From Lepiota brunneoincarnata (Eukaryota > Basidiomycota > Agaricomycetes > Agaricales > Agaricaceae), in NCBI GenBank assembly GCA_023014365.1, contig JAEBUN010000010.1, positions 1,116,001-1,180,000 on the forward strand: a stretch of DNA of 64,000 bases, read 5' to 3'. Below, piece by piece: positions 25,476 through 40,487 of the stretch (its first letter is position 1; every line of letters begins with the position of its first letter). The position numbers and the translations under genes are program-made. The notes beneath the pieces are model-generated. The model worked only from the letters and a program-made list of their open reading frames with translations. It had not been told where the DNA came from and did no database searches.

Positions 25476-28400
25476 TTAGGCTGTGGAATGGTATCTGAAC
25501 TGCGTGTTAGGATAGGATGTACGATTTAACTCTGGGAGAGATGGTCCTGATTGTGCTTCACGCCTAGAAATGGCAGCATTGTGCATCCCGCTCTGGTATG
25601 GAGTTGCGTGGCTGCTAGCAGTAGCGGGTGTGGTTATGTTCCAGACAGTCTGCGTCGGAGAGGGAGCCTTAGACGGACATCAATAGATGAAGTAAGATGA
25701 AGTAATTTAGTAAACAATTCACCATGGCCCTGGCGCTGGACCGGAGATCACTGTAGGGGACATGTTGCGTAGAAGGAAGGTGCCTGCCGTGGGCATCGGT
25801 GTATAGGGGTTGGGCCTTGGTGTTCGAACTGAAACCACCTTCCTGAGGCTGGTAGTGGCTGAAAGATATAGTTGTAGGCGGTTGGCCATAGTGGTGCATA
25901 GATACGAAGGATGGACTGGAGGCTGGGTAGTGATCTGATGTTCCAACAGTGCGGATGTTGCCACGAGGTTGTGTGTAATGGGAATAATTACCGTTGGGGG
26001 CATGGTAAAGTGCGGGGATAGTGGAGGGGGAAGGTAGTCCGGCACCGCCATAACTCTGGGGTAAATAAGTCTGATACGGTGTCGAATCGTGATAGGGTGG
26101 TTGGAGGTTGCCACCTTGGGACTGTCGATGGGGCCGAGGGTCTCCGAGCGAGGTGTTGCTCGTTCCAGGCCTCTCAAACATCTTAGATCGGCACTGTTGG
26201 CAGATGAATTCAACTACGTCCCAGTTACGTTTGGAACGGCCTCCTCGTTGATCAGCCTCGTCGTGACAACGTATGTGCTGCCACTTAAAGCACATCCCGC
26301 AAGACATCATTGGTGTGCCATCATCCTAAGGTGTACATCAGAGGTAATCGCGAGCAACATCGTCACATGAGCGCACCAGATTCACTCCTCTTTTACCGCA
26401 GATTTCACAATCCAGCTCCCAATCACCGGGTTTGGCTGCTCTCGGGTGCTGACTCCAGTCTTGTGTCTTGCCGTTTCTGCGTGTTTTAGTATGAGCTGGA
26501 GGGGTTTCAGCCGCTTTACTGCTGGGTTTACTGTCCTGTTGTTCTTCGACGCCGTTCGTATAGTCCTCTTGTCTGTGAGAAAGTCAGGGTCGAGAGACAG
26601 CGTTGGGTAACTAGCACTTACTCTTCCGACTCAGCCCGCCTACGCAGTTCTCTAACTTCGCGTTCTTTCCGCCTTTGCTCACGGGCTTGCTCTCGACGAA
26701 GGCGTTCCTCTTCCTCTCGCTGTCGCCGGGCTTCTAATCTCCTTGCGCGGCCCATCTTTTCTTCTTCTGCAGCCTGTCGTTGAGCTGTAAGGCGAGCCTC
26801 CTCTCGCTCGCTTTCCTTCATAGCTATGCGAGATGATCTCTTTCGATGTACGAGCGCTTCGTCCATGCGCCGTTTTCTTTCGGTTTCCTGACAGTATCGA
26901 AATGTGAAAAGTCATGTATTAGAACAAGACCATCACTCACCTTGAGCATTTGGGTAAGGTCGGGGACTATCTCTGTGGTAAGATACTTGTATAAGGCTTT
27001 CTCCAAATAATGTGTCGCCTTCTCAAAGCGTTCAGCTATGTGTTCCCAGTCCTCGAGAACGACACAGATCTATTCGTGTGTTAGATGTGAGTATCTTGTT
27101 TTGATGTAGCAAACATACCGTCTCCCATTCAACAAACTGGTCGGGTGAAGCCTCTTCCGGTTCTTCTCCTTGAACAGAATTATCAATGCTAGTGCTAGCT
27201 GAAGGCTCTACGAACTCCCGTTGCCAGGTTGGCTTCTGAGGCGGAGAATCTGGACTATCCGACTCGTCTGAAAGTTCAGTCAACTCGCTGATACTGTCGT
27301 GGTGGTCATCTCCGCGCGCTTGATTCGACTCCTGTGAATCTTTATTGTTGTCGTCTGAAGGAACACCCCAACCGGGATCGACAGAATCGTCCAGCCAATC
27401 ATCCGGCATCGGCTGCCATTCACTAACTTGTGTACCCCGTAAGCGGGCGCTAACCCGGGTTCCCAATGGTCGGGAAACTGCCTTGGCAGAGCTGTTGAAT
27501 GACCTGGTGGAGGTTCTGTTGGAAGTTCTGGTGGTTTGGAGTTTTGCTTGCCGGTTCATTTCAGCAAGTTCCTTTGCCTGAGCATCCAACCTTATCTTGG
27601 CTTGCATTTTTGCTGCCCGGCCTTGTTTGATGACTTTAGAAGTGCCGTCGGAGCTGGTCAACGCAGCCTTGGTGCGTGGTCGTTTTGATAATTTGGACGG
27701 CTCTGAGATTGTTCGGCTTTCGGTTGCCCATTTGCGCTTCAGGGGCTTCGGAGGGCAGGGGGGAACTCTCTGTATCCACAGTCGATCCCCTGGCATCAAT
27801 GTTTCAGCTCGACGCAAGTAATGAACAGTTGAGTCTAGATATACCACCGATTAGCCAATAGGCGTTTCTCTTGCTGTCGTACCCAATAGGTTCATGGCGC
27901 TAGATTCATCAATCAGGTTATAAATGCAAACAAATGCTGCTTATTTACCCAAGTAGCAAGTTCATCATCACTTCTCATTAGTGTTCTCAGACGCGTAGGA
28001 TTCTGGAATTGCCATTCCGTTAACAGGTGTAATGAATCGAGTTTGGTGAGCATTGGGAGATCAAACCAGTCCAGAGGAGCTTGATTTCCGTTGGACCCGC
28101 TACCAGCATTTTCGACCTCTTGAGTAGCTGCGCGAGAAACCTCAGATGTAGTTGCTGATTGATCCAGCAAAATTTTTGGTTCTGAGCCCATCCTCTTGGA
28201 AGGGATATCTGATGGATCCTGGACGTAGGTCGTGAACAGATTATTCGTAAACCGGTGGGAAGGATTACATGCCGTGTCTGGGTCTTCCTGAATAAGCCTA
28301 GCCCCATGAGGATCAGGTGTCTCCTCTCGTGAGTCGACCATACCCTGCTCTTTCGGTGGTTCTGGGCCGAGGGGATTAGAGAGTGGGTCCCGTTTCATGT

Positions 28401-28837
28401 ATTGCTTGCGCAGAGCGGACTGCCAGTTCTCAGGGCTTTGGGTGTCTATGTTAAATAAACCCTGTTTCAAAAAGTTCAATAACAAAGACGCACGAAATTT
28501 TTCTGTCATAAGAGAGAGTATACAACAATCTCTGCATAACACGGGAAACGGCTTTCTTCGAACCGGAAGCGAGGTCGTTTTCAACGTCCTGAGTTGGGTG
28601 TGGGCATAATGAAATGAAGATGAAGATCCCAAAACCTACAGTGACAGTAACGTCGGCCATATTTAGCAGGGGCGAGAAGGTTGTAATGAATTGACTGAAG
28701 GCTGCCCATTTCCACTTGGTACGGAGAACTGGCAAATTCTCTTTGAGGCACGCTGACTGGGTCTGAGAGACAATTTGGTCTGGTGTTAATAGACGAGCAG
28801 ACTCGGTAGTTGGTGTGCGACCGGGACGGCGAGGCAT
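25476..28837 (-). CDS. DDT/WHIM and PHD-finger chromatin protein (RSF1/CECR2-like)
   Basis: The start is the ATG at 28837 (MPRRPGRTPTTESARLL); one at 28921 is an alternative. The N-terminal region has a DDT-like helical block (WKWAAFSQFITTFSPLL, LLLNFLKQGLF, NWQSALRKQYMKRD). It is followed by LPMLTKLDSLHLLTEWQFQN and a WHIM segment, HEPIGYDSKRNAYWLIG then RLWIQRV. A long basic/acidic coiled coil (about 26620-26870, ERLRREQAREQRRKEREVRE) precedes a PHD finger ending CGMCFKWQHIRCHD and FICQQC. The Pro/Ser/His-rich tail runs to an intron and then to the stop at 25476. DDT-WHIM-PHD proteins are regulatory subunits of ISWI-type remodellers. The precise orthologue is not settled. It is convergent with APC10. 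Confidence 0.78.
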
Positions 28838-29120
28838 CGGAGACGAAATTTCCTGGTCTATAAAGGAAAACCACCAGGCCTTGGTCGGTTGATTGAATTT
28901 AGTGTTTCTTGGCCGCTGCACGCAGTGTCGTCGCGTTTAAGGCGTATCCTCGTGCCCGCGTGTTGGCGCTGGGAGATCGAAATGGGTGTAAAAGAAACAA
29001 AGGAGTGAGTACGTATTCGGAGGATGGGTAGGTGCAAGCTCGGCCTATGTTTGCCAAAAGGCGCCTTACACCTCAACCGGCTCAAGCACTTCATCGCTGA
29101 TATAAGCATATATTACGTAA

Positions 29121-30195
29121 CTATTTTTTCAAATATTCTTCCCCAACAAACCTCACGAGATCCCCGAGCATCTCCTTTGTGCATTCATGCCCTATCCCTT
29201 CTTGCACTATCACTTTTTTCACCCCCTTTATCCCAACATCCAATGATCCAACGAACCGCTCACTCGCCGTCCATGGAACTAGCCGGTCGACCTCTCCAGA
29301 CAATACTAGTATTTTCTTCCCATGATATGGATTAGATTCGTCAGGCTGATCAAATGGTTTTGATGTTGGATCGCTCCTCTTGACAAGCTCCAACAAGCTT
29401 GTCGGAAAACAAGGTGGTCTAAATGGCACAGATGCCTTCATTGCTCTTCCTTCGATTAGTTTCAAAAAATCCGGACAACCTATGATCGGAACCCCGAAGC
29501 TAATTCGTTTATCTGCCATTTGAACATGATCAGAAAGGACTGGAATCAGTGATGCCACCCCTGCTATCCCACCTTGCCCTAATGCCAACCAGGTGGTGTG
29601 ACCGCCGAGGCTGATGCCAGCGACGCCCCAGGCTTTTATCTTGCGATCGCCGTATGGGAAAAGGTAAGCGGGCAGAAAGTCTATCAGGTAGGAAATGTCT
29701 AATGCTGTTCCAGCTAGAAAAACAGATCATCAACAAACTCTGCGGCGGGAGCTCAGGCTTGTGGGGCGCACTCTGGGTCGCATACATATCAATTCTGGCC
29801 AACAAACTCGTGAGTATAGTCATACCCAGCAGGAGAACCACTTACGCATGTCGCTCGTTATTGGCTTTGGGATCTTGCCCCCATGCATTATTTGATATTG
29901 GGCTCCTGAGTCGTGTTCCATGATTGCGGTGATCCTTTCGGGAGTCAATTACAAGAAGTGCCTCAATGCAGCAGTGGCGCACAAAGGTAATAACGACGAG
30001 ATCATGCGTTGATTCGGAATAAGTTTGAGATTGCTCTAGAATCGACTCTGCATGTGCTTGCTCCTCAAGGGCAGACCCTTTACGGCCGTGCAGTAAAAAT
30101 AATGCTATCACAGGACGATTTGAGGAAGAAAGAGGTTCTAAGCTGAAGATATGCACAATGAGCCCTGCAACTAGGAGTTGCTCTGACTCGATCAT
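29121..30195 (-). CDS. Alpha/beta hydrolase (serine hydrolase, substrate unknown)
   Basis: The start at 30195 gives MIESEQLLVAGLIVHIF. LLHGRKGS is the oxyanion-type HG segment, and splicing produces ITF joined to DHRNHGTR. The nucleophile elbow is GISLGG (near 29615), followed by TTWLALGQGG. The acid is probably in LVLSGEVDRLVPW and the catalytic His in GIGHE, close to the C-terminus, which ends at 29121. The full catalytic triad pattern is present, so activity is likely, but the substrate cannot be inferred. The DHRNHG element is shared with a fungal family annotated only as alpha/beta hydrolase. In-frame ATGs at 30207 and 30195 both fit. Confidence 0.8.
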
Positions 30196-30330
30196 GATGG
30201 CAGTCACAATCTGATCTGATTGAGGGGTCGGGCCCGGTTATAAGCAGCCATTATGTCACGAGTTCTACAATGATACTAATAACAAATGGTGTATCGTAAC
30301 GGAATTAAGGTTCACTGTCCACACAAAGGA

Positions 30331-32934
<2,604 letters not shown>

Positions 32935-33223
32935 TATGAAGGACTAGGGAGAATGTACAAAAGGGAGAGAAGGAAAGGCGAGGAGAGGTTGAGGAGCGGA
33001 GTCAGAAAAATAGTCATGCGGTGAAGAACAACAAGGACAAACAAATACGTTAATTTTGGAAATTCAAAATTCTATTATTTAGTACTGTACAACAAATGAG
33101 TGGATAACATGGAATAGCGGTGGGTATCTGAATTGGTACTAGGTGTGTGGTCAAGTCCGTTATACACGTCAAAATTGTCAGCGGTGCGACTCCTGTAGGT
33201 ATGAAAGTGGAGGCAGAAAACAA

Positions 33224-34150
33224 TTACATGATGACACAGCGGCTCTTCTTCTTCTGGGATTCATCGGGGTATCGCCTCCGCATCTGTCGTAGGAGATCCT
33301 CAAAGACGTCGTTAACGTGCCAATTCCGTTTCGCAGAGGTCTCATAAAAAGGAAGGTCCCAACGGCTAGCTAGGACCTGGATCGTGCCTCTTTGCACTTC
33401 TCGCTCATTTACGAGGTCCAGCTTTGTGCCAGCCACTGCTATTGGGACCGTCTTTTGAGGGTCTTAATACCGGGGTATTCACTGAGCGGGAAATTTTAAA
33501 GCATACCAAATCATTGCCTTTGATGCGAAAAATCTGTTTCCGTAGGTGGTCGACTTCTTTCAAACTCGTCTCTTGGGTAAGGCTGTGGTTAAGACAGTTG
33601 TCATCTTCTGAGGGACGTATAGTCAGGTGCGACATGCCTGAAAACGAGTATGAAGCCTTGACCATTCTGAACGTATGTTAGCTTATTAATTGAATTGAAC
33701 GTGACTAACTTCCGCACCTTGATATAGACTTCATTGAGAGACGTGAATTGCTCTGCGCCAGCAGTGTCAAGTACCTCAAGCTGGGGTTTGTGAATGATCA
33801 GTTGCAACAAGCCGGCATGATGCCAGTGGTCGTACTGAGGCAAACTCGCCGTCGACCATGATGGTACGTCTGTATTCCTCTGCCGAAATCATGAGTATAA
33901 GAGCGCCTTACGCTTAGGATCTGCTGCTTGACCTTCAATTGTTGGATCATAGTTCTCCAGAAAGGCATCGCGTATGAAGCGAACTGCGAGCGAGCGAGTG
34001 GGTTTGAAGAGTAATTGATTGAGTGGGATAGCAGCTTACCTGTGAGGGCTGACTTGCCAACACCCCCAGCTGTAAAGCCATGGGTACTTTTCAGGGTGTG
34101 GGGAAGATCAACAACTCACCTCCTAGGACGACGACATTGAATTTCTGCAT
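33224..34150 (-). CDS. Ras-superfamily small GTPase, Rap/Rsr1-like
   Basis: The start at 34150 gives MQKFNVVVLG, then by splicing GGVGKSALTVRFIRDAFLEN, the P-loop and start of the G domain. The effector region is YDPTIEEEYRR, reached through an intron between 33905 and 33958. Switch II is DTAGAEQFTSLNEVYIKSGQ, G4 reads GTKLDLVNE (Thr replaces the usual Asn of NKxD), G5 is YETSAKRNWHV, and the C-terminus RRRYPDESQKKKSRCVIM carries a polybasic run and a CaaX box. This predicts farnesylation (CVIM) and membrane attachment. Fungal Rsr1/Bud1 controls polarity. The Asn-to-Thr change in G4 may be a lineage feature. The stop is at 33224. Confidence 0.85.
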
Positions 34151-34338
34151 AGAACCACGCGAATTATGAGCGACGGTTAAAGGATGATAAAACTAGTTAA
34201 AGAGAAGTGGGTTGAAAGGACAAGAAGGACTGAGAAGGGGAAGATATATTAGCATATGAGGCTCTCTGTATCCGGTCCCTGAAAGCGTGTTGCCCGTGGG
34301 ACTCTTCTCAGTCTCACCGTCACTTGCCTCATTCCATC

Positions 34339-35546
34339 ATGGTTCGTTCAAGGGTTTTTATGGATTTTGCTGTAAACCATGAGCCATATGGGCGGTATGT
34401 CTCTGCTCTTGTGTTTTCCATCTGTCTTCTCATTCCTTTTCGCTCAGTGTAGTTTTTGAGCTGTTTCATGACACCTCTCCAAAAACATGTGAAAAGTACT
34501 GTGCTCTCGTCCCCACTGTGTACTCGTGCATTGACAAGTCCGACACTAGTTTTCGCGCCCTATGCACGGGAGAGAAGGGCATATCGACAAACGGGAATCC
34601 TCTTTACTATAAGAACAGCATTATCCATCGGTCGATCAAAGGCTTCATGATTCAAGGAGGAGGTGCGCGTTTGTTCTTTGCCGCTGGACCACTCTCCCGA
34701 GTGTCCGATAGATTTCACCAAGCGTAATGGTACTGGTGGTGAATCCATCTATGGTGGAACCTTCTCAGACGAAGATTTGCAGAGGCCCTTGGACTCTCCC
34801 GCCCTTCTTTGTATGGCAAACAAAGGGCCTAACACCAGTGGATCTCAATTTTTCATCACCCTCCGAGAATGCCCTCATCTTAATGGTGTGGTTCCTTGTG
34901 TCTTGATTTTAGCATACGGTGCTCATTGAGTAAATGTCCAGGCAAGCATGTCGTATTCGGGAGGGTCATCAGAGGCTATGACGAAGTGGTTAAGAGGCTT
35001 GCCGAAATCCCAGTAGATGAAAAAGATCGACCAACCCTCCCCATCGTCGTAAGTAACTGTGGTGAACTTGAGTTAAAGAAACGCAAGGAAACAGGTGAGC
35101 CTCCTGGGTTATGTATGTGCGTCACCTCACACATGCATAGATGACAATAGCCATTCGCAAGATTCTCACAAACCTTATAAACCTCGAAGTCGGGGTCGAT
35201 CTTCGGGTTCATCATCCCACGATCGCAACCATCGCCGGGGGAAAAGGCCCCGCCACCACCTGTCGAGTCCCAGCCTTGACGAGAAAAATGAGGAACCTGT
35301 GGTCAAGGGAGAGACAGGGGAAGAATATGATGCCAGATTAGAAAGAGAAGAAATTGAACGGTTGGAATCCGAGAGGAAAAGGGTCCTAGTACACATCAAG
35401 GAAACATATGCAGCAGAGTCTTCACAAAATGGAATTCGTTACAAAGGTGTGCCAACCATTATTCGCTCATCCCAGTTACTGATGTACAAACAGGAAGGGG
35501 ACGCATGAAATATGTAGATCCAGAGAGCCAGCACAATAGATCTTAA
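34339..35546 (+). CDS. Cyclophilin-type peptidyl-prolyl isomerase with SR-like tail
   Basis: The start at 34339 gives [19 protein letters not shown], then [16 protein letters not shown](C)ALCTGEKG. The core has [54 protein letters not shown] and [16 protein letters not shown], so the catalytic Arg and active-site residues are retained. The tail is RS/basic-rich ([16 protein letters not shown]) with an acidic coiled helix ([15 protein letters not shown]). The last intron joins YKG to [16 protein letters not shown] and the stop at 35546. It resembles nuclear SR-cyclophilins (PPIG-like) acting near the spliceosome. Confidence 0.92.
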
Positions 35547-35616
35547 AGCTTGAACGCCATCAAGCTTTGAGCAGTCACTTATAAACGAAACCATATCATA
35601 GAAGTCATGACTACAA

Positions 35617-37436
35617 TTAAGCATCACTTGCTTTTTCCGACTCTTTCTCGATCTTATCGGAAGCCTGCAACCCACTCTCGGCGTTGTTTCCTGTAATATT
35701 CTCCTTGTTGGCAGCAACGTTTGCGAAGCTCAACGTTGGTCTCACGTTGGGAGCCAGTGTTCGGGAAGGAACTCGGGGAGATGGGACAGCGGTTCCAGAA
35801 GCGGCTGAGGGTGGGGGAGTTCGTGGGCGAGCGGGGGGGCGTTCAGATCCCGTTCGGGAGTTGGTTCTTGACATGGAGGAACGGTCCTTCTCAAGACGTT
35901 CGGTGACTTCTCTTTCTCTTGCGGACACGTCCACAGGCCTAGATAATGTGGATTAGATTTTGGACATGTGATACAATAACATACACACTTGGCGGCCCCA
36001 AATGGATTTGAACGGGATAATGTGGGAGGAGTTGGACCCATTTTTGGTGAAGACAGAGGGCTAGGAGAGGCCGAAGCGTTAGCGGAACGAGGAAGGAGGT
36101 CTAATTTACGACGACCCATTTGAGGTGTGGGTGGTGTGGAATCATTTGCTAAGATATCCAGGTACTAAGAATGAAATTTCCGTGCATAGACTTTGCGACT
36201 CACGAGAGACGTTGCCGCGGGTGCCTCTTGACCGAGCACTACTCCGCCAGAGGCCGTCGTCAGCAGGAGAAGGCGTCACCTCAACTTTCCCGCGTATGCC
36301 GCCGCCAAACCTACTACCTGACCCTTCTTCCCCCGTAGAAGACGGCTTAAATTTCCCGCCAATTGTCCAGGCATCCTCTTTATCCGCAGCAGAGCCGTCT
36401 CCGGATCCTTTGCGTTTAAAGGATGGCTCTGGCTCGGGGGGTCTTTGAGGCCGGTTGGACCGCCAATCACCTGCAGTTTCTGAAACACTCGGCAACTTTT
36501 CAGGGGCTCCCTCAAGTTTACGGCGCGAAGAGTCTCGAGAATGAGGTAGATCTGGGAGTGGTCCCTCCCTTCGCCATGGACTGTCAAATTTAGAATTGTC
36601 TTCAGAGACCGGGTGGGTAAAGGTTCTCTCCTTGGCTTAAGAGTAAGAAATGAGCGATCTGTGGTAATTGAGGAACCATTTAGCTCACGAGGCTCGGCCA
36701 CACTGACGCGAAGGGTACGGCCAGAGAGAACCTGGAAGTGAGGAGTATGGAATCAAGAGCAATCGAGTGAGGTTGATATCCGTACCTGGCCATTGCTTGT
36801 AAGAGCCATCTTTAATCCGTCAAGATCCTCAAACTCGACATAACCGAATCCTTTTGGCTTGTCGTCTCGGTCCTTGATGATCTTGGCGGTCTATTGCGTG
36901 GGGTAAGACCGTGGGTGATTTTAGCAACAAAATCAGCCGTGTACCTTGATGTTTTGAAAGAACCGTTCGAGATCGCTCTCTACTAAATCAAAGGCGAGAT
37001 TTCCAACAAAGGCAGTGTAGGGGGGCTGAGTGGGCAACGGTACATCATCCCGAACTGGTGGCAGTCGATCAGCTGTAGAGTGTACTTAGAACCCATGAAT
37101 TAACCAGCAGGGAACACCTTACATCTGGAAGCCAGAAAATCATCCCGTCGAGGCATAGGTTCATTATTCTCCTTCGGAGCAGCTGAAGGCAGAGCATAAG
37201 CGCGGAGGAGCTTAAAGCAGATATAACATACGAGCACTCGGCAAAGCGTCCATTTCATCGGCCCATGACCCCAAAGCTGCAGACAGCGTTTTAGTGGGCG
37301 GGAAGTAGGATAAGTCCCTGGAAACATACCGGTGTCCCCAAGGAACTCGCTGAGAGCGATTTTCTTAGCTTTTTTGGGCGCTATGACACGGAAGGTTCAG
37401 ATACAACAAGAGAAGTTGAGGAAGGCAAATACCCAT
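35617..37436 (-). CDS. Translation initiation factor eIF4B-like RRM protein
   Basis: Exon 1 is 4 nt (ATGG, 37436-37433). A 52-bp intron (37381-37432) leads to APKKAKKIALSEFLGDT. A later exon gives WADEMDALPS, and the RRM follows: TAFVGNLAFDLVESDLERFF, TAKIIKDRDDKPKGFGYVEF, LSGRTLRVSVAEP. The C-terminus is Arg/Ser/Pro-rich with RSNPFGAAKPVDVSARERE and VTERLEKDR, the repeated signature of fungal eIF4B (Tif3). The stop is at 35617. The factor stimulates eIF4A helicase during mRNA scanning. Its start lies only about 300 bp from the first transposon. Confidence 0.9.
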
Positions 37437-37741
37437 TTGCTGCTTTACGTTCGCTTAGTGATTACAGAGCGATGACCAGAGAAGAATTTTTGGAGGTATG
37501 TTCTGTAAGCTCTCGATATCGCCCGTCACGACTCACGTGAATTCTCTCACGCTCGGGTCAATGCATCAACAAAAGGACAATAAATTGCTGTGTCATTTAT
37601 CATAAATCCTGGGATTATTTGTTTATAAAATTTAGAGAAATTATTAAACAGTCCAGTATACTGTGCCTCATACGGTAATGTGACACCTAAGGGTTTATCC
37701 CTTCCTGCAAGGAATCTAAGACAAGTATCAACCACAGAATA
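37437..37741. other. eIF4B upstream region abutting the transposon
   Basis: A 305-bp region with AT-rich sequence and a short minus frame (37547-37765) that runs into the transposon end. I see no motif that I can call. Its interest is position: it is the only spacer between the eIF4B start and the repeat block. Confidence 0.4.
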
Positions 37742-37952
37742 CAGTAGCTGCCAAAACCTTTCCAATGTTCTCCAGGTCTCAACTATTCCTAGAATAGCTC
37801 TAGATATACTAAAGCTAGAGACCTCATATTTTAAACATATATACCCCTATATCTTATATACTAATTGATCTAGTAATAATTACATAATATTCTATATTTG
37901 GAAGTCAATGAATTAAACAATATTTATAGTGCATTGGAAAGGTTTTGGAACT
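37742..37952. repeat. Outer Tc1 left terminal inverted repeat
   Basis: This pairs with 40710-40886. Both contain ...CTAATTGATCTAGTAATAAT and ...TTCTATATTTGGAAGTCAA in opposite orientation. The repeat starts with CAAAACCTTTCCAATG and ends with its inverse, CATTGGAAAGGTTTTGG. Confidence 0.8.
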
Positions 37953-37981
37953 CATTAAACAAAATATACAATTATGGGTAT

Positions 37982-39068
37982 TTAGTACTTGGTATAGCCT
38001 TTCCTAGCCTCCAAAATAGCTTGAACCCTTCCAGGCATACTTTCAATCAAATTCTGACACACTGAAGGTGGAATCTTATTCCACTCCACCTCTGTCCTCT
38101 CCCACAACTCCAATATTCCTCCAGGAGGAATATCATACTCCTCCAACCTCCTTTGAATATAAATCTATAGGTGTTCAATAGGATTGAGGTCAGGAGACTG
38201 TGGGGGCCATACCATAACCTTCATTTTAACCCTTTTAAACCACTTTGTAGCTATTTGGCTCTTGTACTTGGGATCATTGTCTTGTTGGAAGACAATATCT
38301 CCCACCTTCTTCTTGTACTACCTAAGGCTTTCCTGTAGTTCATCCTTCAAAATGCTGGTATAAAGGTTAGTATCCATCTTCCCCTCAATTCTGCATGGGA
38401 ATCCCCCTCCTTCCCATAACATGCAGCCCAAGACCATGGTAGAACCTCCTCCAAACTTCCTAGTTCCATCTACCAGCCCACTTTTCAGCTTCTCTGACCC
38501 TCTTTTCCAAATCCAATACCTTCCATCTGATCCCAAACAATTGATTTTGGTTTAATCTGACCAAACTACCCTCTTCCAGTCTTCCAATATCCAGTTGACA
38601 TGTGCCTCAGCCCATTCTATCCTCTTCTGCTGGTGACCCAAGCTGAGAAAAGGTCATTTCACTTTGACTACAGCTTTCATTCCAGCTCTTTTGAGTGCCC
38701 TGTGAATGGTATTGGTAGAAAGAGATTGCTGGGTCATGTGTTGGAGTGATTTGGTAATCTGAACAGCATTATCAGCCTTTTGGGAGGTGATGAGTTTGAT
38801 AGTATAGTGGGTATCACGAGGAAAGCTTGGATGGACAACCACCAACAGACTTGGAGAGTGTTTATCAATGTTTGGAGCAAAGTCTGGATATAGTACTAAG
38901 GCCTAGACCCATAGTACATAGAAGAGATTTGGACAGCAGAAATTCCCTTGTCCAAGAGAGAGAGAGAGAATGTGATTGATCTGGATAGTAGAAAGTCACC
39001 TCATGGTAGAGTATGGTAGATTGGGGAGTTGGGTTAAGTATAGGAAGTAAGCACCTATATATATACAT
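37982..39068 (-). pseudogene. Outer Tc1-like transposase pseudogene
   Basis: Fragments in several frames resemble the nested element's transposase: GLGLSTISRLCSKH, ADNAVQITKSLQHM, HRALKRAGMKAVVKVK, LGSDGRYWIWKRGSEKL, GGGSTMVLGCMLWEG, DIVFQQDNDPKY, and SPDLNPIEHL, ending GYTKY at 37982. Stop codons and frame changes interrupt it (for example after IEHL). The two catalytic acidic segments of the 3' half are still visible. No functional product is expected. Confidence 0.8.
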
Positions 39069-39135
39069 TATCCTATAGGGTCACATGATTTTATTTGCAT
39101 TTATTTGATTACATTAAATGCAATATGTGATTATA

Positions 39136-39346
39136 CAGGGGACAAAACCCTTCCAATGATTTTTATACTTCAACAAATATGTTAATAACTACCTACCTAC
39201 TAAAGATGAAATCTTCATATTTTAATTGGGAGTACCTATATAACTCATATATCATCCTGCCAAATATCATTATGTCATATGCTATTTTGGGAAGTCAGTG
39301 AATTAAACAATCATTTAAGGTCATTGGAAGGGTTTTGTCCATCTCT
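39136..39346. repeat. Inner Tc1 left terminal inverted repeat
   Basis: It pairs with 40488-40701. Both its own ends carry the same 19-20 bp (GACAAAACCCTTCCAATGA) in opposite orientation, so each TIR is itself palindromic at its edges. Confidence 0.85.
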
Positions 39347-39495
39347 ACTCTAATTACACAATTTTGTTTATTACAGCCAAATAAGTGCAAATAAATGTCA
39401 TGTGACTGGTTGGAATAATGTATAAATATAGCTGCTCACTCCCCTGGCTCACACCAACCCCCCAACTTCATTTTGCTAATATGTGATCTCTTTCT

Positions 39496-40463
39496 ATGAC
39501 TCAATGCAACCATATTCTTTCCCTTTTGGATAAAGGCCACTCTGCTACCCATATTGCTTCTACCACTGGTCTTGGCCTCAGCACTATATCTTGTCTTCAC
39601 TCCAAACATTGTTCAGCACTTTCAAAGTCACTTGGTGGCCACCCAACCAAGCTTTCTGTTGGCAATATCAAATATGCTACCTATTTTATCACATCCTGCA
39701 AGGCTGAAAATGCCTCCCAAATCACCAGAACCCTTCATACCATCATTAACCAACCTCTATCCTCCAAAATGGTTTGCAGAGCACTCAAAAAAGCTGGAAT
39801 GAAGGCTGTAGTCAAGCAGAAGAGGCCTAAAGGCTCTGTTATACACAAGAGGAAAAGACTGGAGTGGGCAGAGGCACATGCAGACTGGACTCTGGAAGAC
39901 TGGAAGAGGGTGGTTTGGTCAGATGAGACCAAAATCAATTGCTTAGGGTCAGATGGCAGGGTTTGGGTCTGGAAAAGAGCAGGGGAGAGGCTTAGTGATA
40001 GGCTGGTGCAGGGAACCACAAAGTTTGGAGGAGGTTCTATCATGGTATGGGGCTGTATGCTGTGGGAGGGTCCAGGGTTGGCAGCCAAGATTAATGGTAA
40101 GATGGATGGTGATCTATTTGTCACCATTTTGGAGGATGAACTTGAGGGAAGCCTGGAGTGGTATGACAAAGAGTGGAGGATATTGTCTTTCAACAAGATA
40201 ATAATCCTAAATATAGGTGCATCAAGGCTCAAAAATGGTTCAAAGCAGCTGAAATGGAGGTTATGGTATGGCTCCCACAATCTCCAGACCTCAATCAAAT
40301 TGAACATCTATGGATTCACCTTAAAATCAAGTTAGGGGAGTATAATACTCTACCTCAGGAGATGGAACAGATTCTAGTAGAAGTGTATCAGAATCTGATA
40401 GAGAGTATGCCTGATAGGGTTCAGGCTGTCTTGGATGCCAGGGGAGGTTATACAAAGTACTAA
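39496..40463 (+). pseudogene. Inner Tc1-like transposase, frameshifted in the 3' half
   Basis: Frame 1 (39496 to about 40170) starts MTQCNHILSLLDKGHSATH, an HTH of the Tc1 DNA-binding type, then KAGMKAVVKQKRPKGS, WSDETKINCLGSDGRVWVWK (first catalytic Asp) and FGGGSIMVWGCMLWEG. Frame 2 (about 40165-40463) continues with DIVFQQDNNPKY (second Asp) and SPDLNQIEHLW (Glu), ending GYTKY, so the DD34E-type triad is complete. One frameshift near 40170-40190 separates the frames. A very small change, or an annotated intron, would be needed for function, so I call it inactive. Confidence 0.85.
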
Positions 40464-40487
40464 AAGTGTAATTATTGGTAATTTCTT

